Origin: a virus
Virus record (IMG/VR): IMGVR_UViG_3300002835_000015
Span: 94,799 to 158,798 of that record
Strand: one strand, 5' to 3'
DNA: 64,000 bases
Shown here: positions 27,326-35,093 of the stretch, piece after piece
Layout of the letters: each line of letters starts with the position of its first letter
Position numbering within the stretch: position 1 is the first letter of the stretch
Notes under the pieces: model-generated
The model's input: only the letters and a program-made list of their open reading frames with translations
Databases searched by the model: none
What the model was told of the DNA's origin: nothing
Translations under genes and position numbers: made by a program

Positions 27326-27529
27326 CTACCATTTTATACACCAACCGGGGGGTTTATCGTTGTCTAAAATGGCTTTTCTTTCTTCTCTAAGTAGGGCTAT
27401 TTCTTTTCTTTGGGTTTTTACTTCCAGTTTTAATGATTCTACTATATTTTTAAGGGATTCTATATCCCTCAACAGTTTATTTATATAGTCATCTATATCT
27501 ACTGGAAAGTCATTTATATTAATCTTCAT
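27326..27529 (-). CDS. Small coiled-coil protein
   Basis: 67 residues dominated by heptads (IESLKNIVESLKLEVKTQRKE). Its start overlaps the HNH-like gene's 3' end by 11 nt. Unknown. Confidence 0.62.
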   Translation of the reverse strand: MKININDFPVDIDDYINKLLRDIESLKNIVESLKLEVKTQRKEIALLREERKAILDNDKPPGWCIKW

Positions 27530-28088
27530 CTATTGATCCATAATGTTTTACTGCCGCCCTAGCATTTTGCTTGTGGGTTACTCTCTCTAAATTATCAAGG
27601 CTATTATTAGACTTATTGTGATCTATATGATTGACGATGAATAACTCTCTTAGAAATACTTTGATAGATTCTGGAGTCTTTTTATAGTCTTTTGCATTAA
27701 TTTCTTTTGGTAGATTTTGATCAAATGGCTTCCAGCTATCAATTACTAATTTATGAACTCGACAATTTAATGATTGTCTTTTAGCTCCATATCTTCCTTT
27801 TGAGCTATATTCATAATCAAAAGTACCACAATCAAATGAAATATCCACCTTATTATATCCTTGCTTACATATACGAGGTTTTAAAAGTTTTTTATATGAA
27901 GTATCAATAATGCAAATACGATAACCACTTTTTTCCTCATTAATTCTTTTAAAATGAGAGTATATATTACCACTTTTTGAAACGCTGTATTCTTTTATTG
28001 GAATTCCATTCAAGATTACTGTGGTTAACTCTTCTTCATCGTCTACTTGATCTTCTGAAAAATCAAACTCTAGTTGATTCATTTGCAT
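27519..28088 (-). CDS. HNH endonuclease with NUMOD-like N-terminus
   Basis: 189 residues from MQMNQLEF. The N-terminal part reads EYSVSKSGNIYSHFKR (NUMOD4-like). The nuclease core is RVHKLVIDSWKP...FIVNHIDHNKSNNSLDNLE, the H-N-N type seen in phage homing enzymes. A longer start 15 nt upstream is less likely. Confidence 0.85.
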   Translation of the reverse strand: MQMNQLEFDFSEDQVDDEEELTTVILNGIPIKEYSVSKSGNIYSHFKRINEEKSGYRICIIDTSYKKLLKPRICKQGYNKVDISFDCGTFDYEYSSKGRYGAKRQSLNCRVHKLVIDSWKPFDQNLPKEINAKDYKKTPESIKVFLRELFIVNHIDHNKSNNSLDNLERVTHKQNARAAVKHYGSIDED

Positions 28089-28353
28089 ATAAAGCCCTCC
28101 CAAGTGCTATTCTAACACCAAGTTTCTTATCATAGTTATCTTCTGTGCTACAAATAGCAAGTCCATGAAAACGTTCGCCAGTAGGAGAATCAATAATAAC
28201 TTCGGTAGAGCCACCCTTGGTATCTGGGCCAATAATTCCATCAGTATAACCATAGACTCTCTTACCGTTTTGCCAAGCATGATATCCATTATAAAGACGG
28301 TTGTGAAAAACTTTTACTTTGTATCCATTGTCTTGCAATTCTTTGACAGTCAT
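28063..28353 (-). CDS. Unknown phage protein
   Basis: 96 residues, soluble and mixed alpha/beta (KVKVFHNRLYNGYHAWQNGKRVYG). Overlaps the HNH gene by 26 nt. Not recognised. Confidence 0.65.
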   Translation of the reverse strand: MTVKELQDNGYKVKVFHNRLYNGYHAWQNGKRVYGYTDGIIGPDTKGGSTEVIIDSPTGERFHGLAICSTEDNYDKKLGVRIALGRALYANESTRV

Positions 28354-28378
28354 TATTCAACCTTTCATAAAAAAGTAA

Positions 28379-28465
28379 CGGAAGAAGTAGGATTCGAACC
28401 CACGGAAGTTTTTACGCTTCTTCTGATTAGTAATCAGATGCATTAGTCCACTCTGCCATTCTTCC
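28379..28465 (-). tRNA. tRNA-Ser with anticodon ACT
   Basis: Class II cloverleaf: acceptor GGAAGAA/TTCTTCC, discriminator G (Ser-like), D arm GGCAGAGTGG, anticodon loop TTACTAA in a perfect 5-bp stem, long variable arm, T arm with GTTCGAATC. The anticodon position aligns with GCT of ordinary tRNA-Ser, but base 34 is A. No CCA encoded. Confidence 0.88.
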
Positions 28466-28470
28466 TACTA

Positions 28471-28499
28471 ATTGTATCTCTATTAGTTGCTATTGTCAA
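28471..28499 (-). promoter_or_regulatory. Sigma-70-type promoter for tRNA-Ser
   Basis: -35 TTGACA, 17-bp spacer, -10 TACAAT. It begins right at the 3' end of the tmRNA, so the two RNAs can be made separately. Confidence 0.8.
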
Positions 28500-28500
28500 G

Positions 28501-28848
28501 TGGAGGCGGCGAGAATCGAACTCGCGTCCAGAATAATTTCAATATAAACATCTACATCCTTAGTTAGTTGTTCTCGCACAGCTAACAAAGCTAACAGAAT
28601 TATCTGTGTCAGATTGAATACAATCATTACCCCCATTTATGTTTGGTGAGGATACCATATCCGATTATCGGAGTCAGCATGATTGGGCAATACGGTTCAT
28701 GCCACCGCACTCTTGCCTAACTAGGTCAGGCAGCGAGAGCGAAACGAGTTTCGCCAACTAACATTTTAATCGACTTTTATACTGGCCGGTCGATTAACCA
28801 GTGGATGCCATCTATATATCCGTTTACCTGTCGATACCTTTCGCCCCC
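28501..28848 (-). ncRNA. ssrA: Phage-encoded tmRNA
   Basis: The tRNA-like ends pair GGGGGCG with CGCCTCC; the 5' part has the conserved GAAAGGTATCGACAGG and the 3' part GAGTTCGATTCTCG. An internal tag frame (28726-28755) reads GETRFALAA then TGA; with the alanine carried by the charged tmRNA the tag is A-GETRFALAA, ending in the usual LAA degron. The mature RNA is about 348 nt and CCA is not encoded. Its 5' end follows the stop codon of the thioredoxin-like gene with no gap. Confidence 0.96.
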
Positions 28849-29190
28849 TTATTTTAAGAAGTTTATTAAACCGCTTGGCCCATTATAGCCAATCTTCCTT
28901 CCCTTCTCTTTACCGTTTTCGAAAACCACAAAGGCAGGGATCGTCTTTATATTGTAGCCTTCAACGATGTCTTTGTCAACATCAAAATCTACGTCTACGA
29001 TGGTATAATTTTTTACAATCTCTGATAGTTGTGGGTCATTCTTCATATCATTCTTAGCTATGTGGCAGTATTTACACCAATCGGCGGAAAATATGATTAA
29101 AACCTTTTCGTTTGTATTATCAAAAGCAAAAACAGAAGCGATAGATATTAAACACGAAATCAAAAGGATAGATACTAGTGTATTTCTCAT
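28849..29190 (-). CDS. Thioredoxin-like protein with N-terminal membrane/signal segment
   Basis: 113 residues. Hydrophobic N-terminus (about 5-22), probably a signal peptide or anchor, then a thioredoxin fold with active site CKYC (Cys39, Cys42) in ADWCKYCHIAK and cis-Pro85 in IKTIPAFVVF. A periplasmic or membrane-tethered redox role is likely. Its TAA stop is directly followed by the tmRNA 5' end; GTGTATATATA lies ~43 bp upstream. Confidence 0.9.
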   Translation of the reverse strand: MRNTLVSILLISCLISIASVFAFDNTNEKVLIIFSADWCKYCHIAKNDMKNDPQLSEIVKNYTIVDVDFDVDKDIVEGYNIKTIPAFVVFENGKEKGRKIGYNGPSGLINFLK

Positions 29191-29232
29191 GCTATAACCC
29201 TCCAGTTGGTAAATAATATATTCTACCTTGAA

Positions 29233-29243
29233 TATATATACAC
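29233..29243 (-). promoter_or_regulatory. Candidate late promoter motif GTGTATATATA
   Basis: Upstream of the thioredoxin-tmRNA unit; same core as the other GTGTATA sites. A TAGAAT also lies 10 bp downstream but without a -35 box. Confidence 0.35.
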
Positions 29244-29250
29244 TTTTTAA

Positions 29251-29439
29251 TCAATCATTATTATCAACACCACCCTCGTATGTTAACTTGGGTATTAAAT
29301 CATCATTTGTTTGTTCTACCTTTTTGATGGTGATCACCAAGAATGTATCTCCTTGGTGATTTCCACCATCCAGTAATTTTTTCAGAGCATTACATACCTT
29401 TTCGCATGTAAGTTCTGGATTTATTTTAAAGCAAATCAT
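29251..29439 (-). CDS. Small unknown protein, paralogue of 38266
   Basis: 62 residues. Shares its plan with the 65-residue protein at 38266: CFKINPEL.CEKVCNALKKL, a DGGN segment, LVITI, then IPKLTYE near the end. Function unknown. Confidence 0.68.
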   Translation of the reverse strand: MICFKINPELTCEKVCNALKKLLDGGNHQGDTFLVITIKKVEQTNDDLIPKLTYEGGVDNND

Positions 29440-29520
29440 CTTTTCTCAATTTGACAGATTATTACTGTGACTATTGCACATATAATATATACTATACCCA
29501 ATATTGTCCAAGCGGTTGGT

Positions 29521-29733
29521 TCATTCATTTAAATCGACCTCAATTTCTGCACCATCAAATACCCAATGATCTATACTATCTATATAGTTGTGGGTTGGAA
29601 TTGGTTCATTTACAATTTTGAATTTAACGTCAAAAATTCCACTTATTCCTTGATTTTGATAAAGATACTTTATAATAGCATCCTTAACATCTTCATCGCT
29701 CATAGTTATATGAGTCTTGTTATTAATCTTCAT
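29521..29733 (-). CDS. Small unknown protein
   Basis: Start at MKINNKTHI, preceded by GGAG and overlapping the stop of the gene at 29723. 70 residues, soluble and mixed alpha/beta. Confidence 0.62.
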   Translation of the reverse strand: MKINNKTHITMSDEDVKDAIIKYLYQNQGISGIFDVKFKIVNEPIPTHNYIDSIDHWVFDGAEIEVDLNE

Positions 29734-29920
29734 GGTTCTCCATAACAAATTTTTTGCTTTGCTCATTAAATAGTTTAGATATTAGATAGAATCTTTCATT
29801 TTCTAAGTATTGAATTTGTTCGTTTATGAAATCTATTCGTTTCTTAGTATCTTGTATACCTATACTGTTTTCGTACTTTTCTTTCATATACTCATTTAGT
29901 TGTTGTTCTCTTTTACTCAT
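29723..29920 (-). CDS. Small coiled-coil protein
   Basis: 65 residues, almost all helix (RIDFINEQIQYLENERFYL). Its ATG overlaps the stop region of the 47-residue gene at 29913. Confidence 0.62.
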   Translation of the reverse strand: MSKREQQLNEYMKEKYENSIGIQDTKKRIDFINEQIQYLENERFYLISKLFNEQSKKFVMENHED

Positions 29921-30056
29921 TGGTTATTGCCTTTAGCTTTTTTGTGATATTCTCTATAGTTTTAATAACCGGTGCTGTTAATGCATAGTCTTTTTTATAT
30001 GCCTGTATAGCATCTATAATCTTCCAAGCCTCATTTTTAGAAATATCAATGTTCAT
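29913..30056 (-). CDS. Small helical protein, 47 residues
   Basis: Starts MNIDISKNEAWKII and ends KLKAITNE. Its ATGA overlaps the stop of the gene at 30053 and its end overlaps the start of 29723, so it sits inside a chain of coupled genes. Confidence 0.6.
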   Translation of the reverse strand: MNIDISKNEAWKIIDAIQAYKKDYALTAPVIKTIENITKKLKAITNE

Positions 30057-30256
30057 ACAAATAACCTGTCCTTTAGCAATTCTGCAATAGTTTCATTAAT
30101 ATTTATTCCGTTTACAACTATATCTTTGTTAGAATCATATTCATCAATTTCCATATATTTCATGGCATTATTGAAACACCAAAAGATAGCAAACTTTTGT
30201 TCTTTTGTGAGATTACCATTCATTTCTATAAATTCCCGGTTGTAATCTTGGCTCAT
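30053..30256 (-). CDS. Small unknown protein
   Basis: 67 residues, helical N-terminal half (TKEQKFAIFWCFNNAMKYM). Overlaps neighbours on both sides. Confidence 0.6.
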   Translation of the reverse strand: MSQDYNREFIEMNGNLTKEQKFAIFWCFNNAMKYMEIDEYDSNKDIVVNGININETIAELLKDRLFV

Positions 30257-30572
30257 AAGGTTTAACAGTCCATCCCATCATCATTAAATCTAATTTAATT
30301 TCATCAGTAACAACCCCTTCGTTGCCAGAACAATACCAATCCATATATTCTCCACTATTGATTATATCAGCTACTATGCCGCCAGACATTCTCCATGAGC
30401 AAGTCCACTCTTTATCACCATAAAAGAATCTGTTATTGCACAAAGCCCCATATAGGTCTGTGCAATAGACTTGGCTATTAATACATTTGGCTACTATACG
30501 TTCATTATTAATGAGATCATATTCTAAGTCTGGCTTATCAAAAACTGCTTTTAGTGTACCATTTAAGTCCAT
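30213..30572 (-). CDS. Unknown soluble protein
   Basis: 119 residues with Cys residues in two pairs and a MMMGWTVKPYEPR motif near the end. Overlaps the gene at 30563. Not recognised. Confidence 0.62.
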   Translation of the reverse strand: MDLNGTLKAVFDKPDLEYDLINNERIVAKCINSQVYCTDLYGALCNNRFFYGDKEWTCSWRMSGGIVADIINSGEYMDWYCSGNEGVVTDEIKLDLMMMGWTVKPYEPRLQPGIYRNEW

Positions 30573-31294
30573 AGCGAACTCCTAATCTTAATTAGTTCAA
30601 TTAGTTTTTCAGTATCTTCTTCGTCATACTTATGCTCCATCTCATCAATTTTGCGATAGTAATACTTTCCGTCTTTTTCTTTAGTGAACAGATCATATGG
30701 ATTCGCCCTGTAGTCTCTATCTAGCCACCAATTGTAAAGTTCCAAAATCTTTTGAGAGGCTATTGCTTGTGCTGTTGCCTTATTGTAATCTTCATCATCT
30801 GGATTAAAACCATTATCTTCATTAAGTTTAAGGTCACAGGCCCAATTTAAATAGTCTAATCCTGCTTGTTTGCATCTTCCGTTAACAAACTTATAGTTAC
30901 GCTCTGGATATGCTTTCATCAAATGAGCCTGATCACTCTCAACAAAAAGAACTAACTCATTAAAAAGACCATGAAGAATACGATAGTCAAGATCATAATA
31001 CTTCCCCGGCTTTAGTCCTGTTCGTAAATAATGAAGTTTGTCAATATATCTGTTACGAACATAAACTTCTATGGTATAGTAAATATCCATAGGAAGATGC
31101 ACAATGTCCTGTAAAAAGTTTAGAACTTCTTCAGCAATCCAGTGTCGTAAAGGGTGTTTTGTTTTAGATTCTTGTCTCCAAGTTTCCCATTCATCTAAAC
31201 CTAATGCTAATGGCTTAGTGTTTCCCCTAATAAGGTCAGCGAAATGTGAGCAACTCCAGTAATTAATTCGGGATTGTTTTATAATTTTAAACAT
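30563..31294 (-). CDS. Conserved-looking phage protein of unknown function
   Basis: 243 residues, Trp/Tyr-rich and helical: WSCSHFADLIRG, WETWRQESKTKHPLRHWIAEEVLN, LKPGKYYDLDYRILHGLFNELVLFV. Largest gene of this small-gene region. Overlaps 31294 by one base. No function can be assigned. Confidence 0.72.
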   Translation of the reverse strand: MFKIIKQSRINYWSCSHFADLIRGNTKPLALGLDEWETWRQESKTKHPLRHWIAEEVLNFLQDIVHLPMDIYYTIEVYVRNRYIDKLHYLRTGLKPGKYYDLDYRILHGLFNELVLFVESDQAHLMKAYPERNYKFVNGRCKQAGLDYLNWACDLKLNEDNGFNPDDEDYNKATAQAIASQKILELYNWWLDRDYRANPYDLFTKEKDGKYYYRKIDEMEHKYDEEDTEKLIELIKIRSSLWT

Positions 31295-31515
31295 TATAGA
31301 TCAATATTCACTTCATAATTGTTAAGTATTCTGTAAAACTCTTCTCTTATTTTGACTACAGCATCACGGGCATCTGTAAATGGATCACCATATTTTTCCC
31401 ATGTGCGTAATGCTTCGCTTAAATCCCATAATACTTTTTGCATACGGATTGCTTGATTCATTACGTCATACTCACGCTGATCTTCTGGAAGATCAAATTC
31501 AAATGTAGCTTTCAT
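31294..31515 (-). CDS. Small helical protein, unknown
   Basis: 73 residues, amphipathic helices (VLWDLSEALRTWEKYGD). Overlaps the next gene by 1 nt, hence coupled to it. Confidence 0.65.
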   Translation of the reverse strand: MKATFEFDLPEDQREYDVMNQAIRMQKVLWDLSEALRTWEKYGDPFTDARDAVVKIREEFYRILNNYEVNIDL

Positions 31516-31516
31516 A

Positions 31517-31765
31517 TTATTCCTTAAATTTAACCATTAAATATGTACCAAGAAACGCTCCAGACGCTAGCGGGATTAAGTAATAAATGTTCTTACTATA
31601 TGATACTACGCCAAATGCCAGTAGACTGTAGATTATACTAGTCAAAACTGCTGCTGTAAAGGCCCGCTTTTTGTTAACGCTCATAATGTACCAAGCGTAT
31701 AACATATCAATTGCAACATAAGTAACAAAGATTGTTAGTGCGGTTATGTAAGAAAAATCATTCAT
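31517..31765 (-). CDS. Small membrane protein, three predicted helices
   Basis: 82 residues with hydrophobic segments at about 8-28, 36-55 and 62-77. Possible membrane-active early protein; no family recognised. Confidence 0.65.
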   Translation of the reverse strand: MNDFSYITALTIFVTYVAIDMLYAWYIMSVNKKRAFTAAVLTSIIYSLLAFGVVSYSKNIYYLIPLASGAFLGTYLMVKFKE

Positions 31766-32046
31766 GGGAAATATCTCTTTCCATTTAAAGGATCATGATC
31801 ATATGGGTAATTGAATCCCCCTAAAACTTTTCGTTTTTTATCTTTGATAAAATGTAATACTTCAGTAAAACAATCTTCACACAAATCAATATCATACTCC
31901 ATACCATCATCCTTGCAACCATAACCCCAAGTAGCACCAAGACTAGCCCATGATGGCCCCATATTTATGGTATCACAAGATTGACCACAGCAATCGCAAA
32001 TGACATTATCAATTGCTTTTCTAATTTCTTCTTTGTATGTTTTCAT
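31762..32046 (-). CDS. Zinc-binding-type small protein
   Basis: 94 residues. CDCCGQSC near 18-25 and LCEDCF further on form two Cys clusters that probably bind zinc. Overlaps the membrane gene at 31517. Confidence 0.65.
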   Translation of the reverse strand: MKTYKEEIRKAIDNVICDCCGQSCDTINMGPSWASLGATWGYGCKDDGMEYDIDLCEDCFTEVLHFIKDKKRKVLGGFNYPYDHDPLNGKRYFP

Positions 32047-32115
32047 CTTTTAACTTTACTTACTATGTAAAGTATAGATCGTGCCAATAATATGCCACAA
32101 CATACTTCAAATATT

Positions 32116-32265
32116 TTAAGCAGACTTGCTGACAACATCATATTTAACGTCCTGTTGATGAATCTTTGGCTTTTTATAGCCCATAAATACTTGGCTAGTA
32201 ATAACCCCCATACCAGTTATGAGAGTTACTACTATACCCACGATAAATATGGTAAAATTGTTCAT
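32116..32265 (-). CDS. Small single-helix membrane protein
   Basis: 49 residues starting MNNFTIFIVG; one transmembrane helix, then a basic tail. Its ATG overlaps the stop of the gene at 32262 (ATGA). Confidence 0.58.
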   Translation of the reverse strand: MNNFTIFIVGIVVTLITGMGVITSQVFMGYKKPKIHQQDVKYDVVSKSA

Positions 32266-32420
32266 TTGAATAAATTTCCTAAAGAAAGTATACTTGGAAC
32301 CCACAATCCTACGAATAGTGCCTGTTGCCTATTAAGGTCACTATCTCCTGCAAACCATAGTGTAACACTAAAAACAAAACTAGCAAATGCGGCAACAATA
32401 AAATAATTTCGACTGTTCAT
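32262..32420 (-). CDS. Small two-segment membrane protein
   Basis: 52 residues (MNSRNYFIVAAFASF...). Hydrophobic stretches near 6-22 and 35-48. Coupled to 32116 by ATGA. Confidence 0.55.
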   Translation of the reverse strand: MNSRNYFIVAAFASFVFSVTLWFAGDSDLNRQQALFVGLWVPSILSLGNLFK

Positions 32421-32434
32421 AATATTCCTTTTTG

Positions 32435-32617
32435 TTAAATTTGAAACCCCTTTAATATATCTAATATTCGTCGGGCTAACGCAGCGCCGCCGACAATTCT
32501 ACCATCAGTATAATCTTCACCATATCCAGCAGAAGATTCGTGATCTTTTTGATCTTGAACTTTTTCACTACACAGTTTGATAATCTCAAGTATTCTATCT
32601 TTTTGTTTCTGATTCAT
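32435..32617 (-). CDS. Small unknown protein
   Basis: 60 residues; DHESSAGYGEDYTDGRIVGGAALARRIL gives an acidic loop, then a helix. Overlaps 32595. Confidence 0.6.
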   Translation of the reverse strand: MNQKQKDRILEIIKLCSEKVQDQKDHESSAGYGEDYTDGRIVGGAALARRILDILKGFQI

Positions 32618-32786
32618 TTATATTAATACCTTGATTGTATCCTTCGTCATATGCTGCTTTTAGCCAATCTTTTATTTGTAACCAATTATCCACAGGATCT
32701 TTGGGGCATTTTACAAGATCATCGTATATTCTCTCCATTCGTAAAGAAAATGATTCGACTTCTTCTAGCCATTCATTAAAAGTCAT
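32595..32786 (-). CDS. Small helical protein
   Basis: 63 residues, amphipathic helices with Trp residues (FNEWLEEVESFSLRMERI). Touches the next gene by one base. Confidence 0.6.
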   Translation of the reverse strand: MTFNEWLEEVESFSLRMERIYDDLVKCPKDPVDNWLQIKDWLKAAYDEGYNQGININESETKR

Positions 32787-33199
32787 TATACCACCGTATT
32801 GTCAGTTGTCAACTCTCCATTACGAACAACATAATAAATAGGCTTGCCGGATGATCTAACATATTTTCGTCCACCATCAATCATATTACCATTATCAAAT
32901 GCTTTATAATCGTGATGGAATTGAGAATATTGTAAATTACCATCATCGTCTTCTATCATGCCAAAAGTTAGTGATTCTACGCCATCAGCATTACTAATGT
33001 AAGCTTTTCCATAATGCGGTCTTAATGAAAAATATCTGTTACCAAAATCTGGATGTGGAGTTTCCCTATAAAATATATCTGCTGGATTGTCATCGCTATT
33101 TATATCAGTAGTGCAAACATATTTAATAGGAACACCATCTCTTTGAGAATAATGCTCTACAATCTTATTTATATCGTTAATAGGAAAATGTTTTATCAT
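32786..33199 (-). CDS. Unknown protein
   Basis: 137 residues, beta-rich (GKAYISNADGVESLTFGMIEDDDGN). ATGA overlap with the gene at 33196. Not recognised. Confidence 0.65.
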   Translation of the reverse strand: MIKHFPINDINKIVEHYSQRDGVPIKYVCTTDINSDDNPADIFYRETPHPDFGNRYFSLRPHYGKAYISNADGVESLTFGMIEDDDGNLQYSQFHHDYKAFDNGNMIDGGRKYVRSSGKPIYYVVRNGELTTDNTVV

Positions 33200-33360
33200 A
33201 GTAGTTTTTCTAGTTTTTTCTTAAGATCATTCATAACTTCTAATTCGATCTTCATGCATTCGGAAAGACCTTCCGGGCCACCGTGTATATCATCAAAGCT
33301 ATCTTCAATTAACCAAAGTATAACATCTATCTCGTCTTCTGTCAAGACTAGGTTTTTCAT
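33196..33360 (-). CDS. Small acidic helical protein, 54 residues
   Basis: Starts MKNLVLTEDEIDVILW and ends in a Lys-rich helix (MNDLKKKLEKLL). Overlaps genes on both sides by 4 nt. Confidence 0.62.
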   Translation of the reverse strand: MKNLVLTEDEIDVILWLIEDSFDDIHGGPEGLSECMKIELEVMNDLKKKLEKLL

Positions 33361-33545
33361 AAAATTTTGTGCTGTTTCAATATTTTATATAGATCTTTAA
33401 GCTCACTAATATCTATTCTCAGTTCATGTGGATCGCTATTATTATAACTGAAAACTCTCACAAGATAAGGTTTGTTTTTTAATTTTTTGTTATAGTGAAT
33501 TTCTATTAAGTCATATTCAAGGACTATGGTGCGAAATAGTGTCAT
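33357..33545 (-). CDS. Small basic protein
   Basis: 62 residues from MTLFRTI, mixed alpha/beta. The start lies just before a long inverted repeat (33548-33595). Overlaps 33196. Confidence 0.6.
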   Translation of the reverse strand: MTLFRTIVLEYDLIEIHYNKKLKNKPYLVRVFSYNNSDPHELRIDISELKDLYKILKQHKIL

Positions 33546-33547
33546 AA

Positions 33548-33595
33548 TGAGATACCTAGCCAACTACTAAAAACTTCATTGGCTAGGCAATCTCA
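33548..33595 (-). repeat. Long intergenic inverted repeat
   Basis: TGAGAT...GCCTAGCCAA pairs with TTGGCTAGG.ATCTCA around a 15-nt loop. It lies between the Cys-rich secreted gene and the start of 33357. No T run follows, so it is more likely an RNA-processing or translational control hairpin than a terminator. Confidence 0.6.
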
Positions 33596-33601
33596 CTAAA
33601 T

Positions 33602-33811
33602 TCAGTTACAGCAACTGCTGCCGCACTGGCGACTCTGCCTAGCCTTCTTTACAATACGAAATGGTGCTGTTAGAACACGCTTTGTTACGCTCACAACCGT
33701 TGATCCAGCCTTCCTAACTGGATTAGTCGAACATGACCCGCTGCAACAATCTGCACTAGCAAGTGTAGCAGACCCAAGAACAATTGCAACCGCACAAATT
33801 AGATTCTTCAT
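33602..33811 (-). CDS. Small secreted Cys-rich protein
   Basis: 69 residues: signal peptide (MKNLICAVAIVLGSATLASA), then CCSGSC, a PVRKAG...VTKRVLTAPFR basic middle, and a C-terminal CGSSCCN. Same plan as the gene at 38774. Likely periplasmic and disulfide-bonded, perhaps using the thioredoxin-like protein. Preceded by AAGGAG. Confidence 0.72.
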   Translation of the reverse strand: MKNLICAVAIVLGSATLASADCCSGSCSTNPVRKAGSTVVSVTKRVLTAPFRIVKKARQSRQCGSSCCN

Positions 33812-33896
33812 AAATTCTCCTTAATTAGAAATTAAAACAAAAGAATAGGTAAGGCGGGCCAATGGTTAAATTATCCCGCCCTACCATATTCAACAA

Positions 33897-34136
33897 TTAT
33901 AATTGAACAAAGAGTTCGCCTTTTGGTCTAAGCCAAGGACTAACCTTTGACAATTTTACCATCTTGTTGATTCTACCACGATTGTCTTTGTGGCGACCAA
34001 TAATATGGATTTCTCCTTCAACGTCTTTTTGTGTCCAAGTATAGTTATTGATTACGCTATTTGGATCAACGTTATCATCACCGTAGATTTCACCTTGAAC
34101 ATGAAATTTTACAACTCTGTCAAATATTTTAGCCAT
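33897..34136 (-). CDS. Small beta-rich protein
   Basis: 79 residues, alternating hydrophobic strands (RVVKFHVQGEIYG, GEIHIIGRHKDNRGRI). Unknown. Confidence 0.62.
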   Translation of the reverse strand: MAKIFDRVVKFHVQGEIYGDDNVDPNSVINNYTWTQKDVEGEIHIIGRHKDNRGRINKMVKLSKVSPWLRPKGELFVQL

Positions 34137-34159
34137 GATACACCTCTCTTTATTTATGA

Positions 34160-34423
34160 TTATATAGTTTGTCGGGCCTTACGAGAAAATTCTGATCCTT
34201 TTCCCACTACAGATTCTACAATATGATCTTCTAAAACTTCTGGACAGAATTTATTGATTTCACTTTGTAGAGTATCAACTGGATAGTTGATTTTCTCCTT
34301 GAAGAAGTAATCTTTAAATTCTTCTAGTAGCTCTAGGTTATCCATTCTACTTGTAATGTAGTCTGTATACCTTCTAACAACATAGGGTTTATTATCTTCC
34401 GTAATTGTCATTATACGTTTCAT
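34160..34423 (-). CDS. Small helical protein, tandem paralogue (copy 2)
   Basis: 87 residues from MKRIMTITEDN. GGGAGG lies at the overlapping stop of the upstream copy. Shares the plan TEdN....rrYtDyI...dn.e..e...dy...eK......L.sEI...aPeVLeD with 34426, so a tandem duplication. Confidence 0.68.
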   Translation of the reverse strand: MKRIMTITEDNKPYVVRRYTDYITSRMDNLELLEEFKDYFFKEKINYPVDTLQSEINKFCPEVLEDHIVESVVGKGSEFSRKARQTI

Positions 34424-34425
34424 GA

Positions 34426-34671
34426 TTACCTCCCACTCTTTGTTAAAGTGGCTGGGCCTTTCATGTCTTCCCAATTATCCACTAGCACATCTGGTGCTTC
34501 GTGTCTAATCTCTGCCTCTAACGCAGAAACGGAAGAATGATCTTTCTCGACCTCTAGATAATCTCTTAGTCTATCTTTAATCTCCATAAAGTTTAAAGAT
34601 CCTAAAATATGGTCGATATACTTACGTTGAAACTCAGTCCTATTCTGTTCTGTTAAAACTTTAGTCTTCAT
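34426..34671 (-). CDS. Small helical protein, tandem paralogue (copy 1)
   Basis: 81 residues (VLTEQNRTEFQRKYIDHILG...VLVDNWEDM). Paralogue of 34160. Follows a ~210-bp structured leader. Confidence 0.68.
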   Translation of the reverse strand: MKTKVLTEQNRTEFQRKYIDHILGSLNFMEIKDRLRDYLEVEKDHSSVSALEAEIRHEAPDVLVDNWEDMKGPATLTKSGR

Positions 34672-34680
34672 AAATCACCT

Positions 34681-34888
34681 CATAGAAAAAGTTAGATACC
34701 TTTCTATGATTCCTTTGTTCTCCGTAGTTCCACCACAGCTAACTCAGGCTTCGTAGTAACATCGAAAGATGTTTAAGCGGCAGATTCCCACCGCATCTAA
34801 ATTATTATAGCCCCTAACCTTTTTCAGACACACTAATTTTTTCTACAGGTGTAGGATTATTTTCTTATTTTATAAGTTAGGAAAATAG
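34681..34888 (-). other. Structured non-coding leader
   Basis: No gene. On the minus strand it holds TATAAT (34804-34809, weak -35), hairpin GCGG/CCGC (34777-34794), hairpin AACATC-TTTC-GATGTT (34758-34773), and hairpin CATAGAAA/TTTCTATG (34681-34708) directly before the ribosome-binding area of 34426. Could be a cis-acting leader or a small RNA. Confidence 0.5.
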
Positions 34889-34889
34889 T

Positions 34890-35093
34890 TCATTCTTGAG
34901 GAACAATCTTATTGTCATCAACAACACACTGTCTCAAAAGATTAACAGCAGTTTCCAATAAGGAATTGGTTGTTTTCAAATCATCAGCAAGAGTATGTTC
35001 TATATTACCACCATTAAGAAGTCCTAACATAAAAAGTCTTTCTTCATAATCAAGCAAGAACTCTTGAACATCTTTTCTGAGTTTATCGTTCAT
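34890..35093 (-). CDS. Small helical protein, possible paralogue of 36080
   Basis: 67 residues. LRKDVQEFLLDYEERL...TTNSLLETAVNLL resembles ELKDRIKNFIVSW...LFLETAISLLEE at 36080. Overlaps 35090. Confidence 0.62.
   Translation of the reverse strand: MNDKLRKDVQEFLLDYEERLFMLGLLNGGNIEHTLADDLKTTNSLLETAVNLLRQCVVDDNKIVPQE

Noticed and set aside
31762-32046. Zinc protein as a second SSB or primase finger
   Set aside because: Cys spacing and length do not fit; only metal binding can be suggested.
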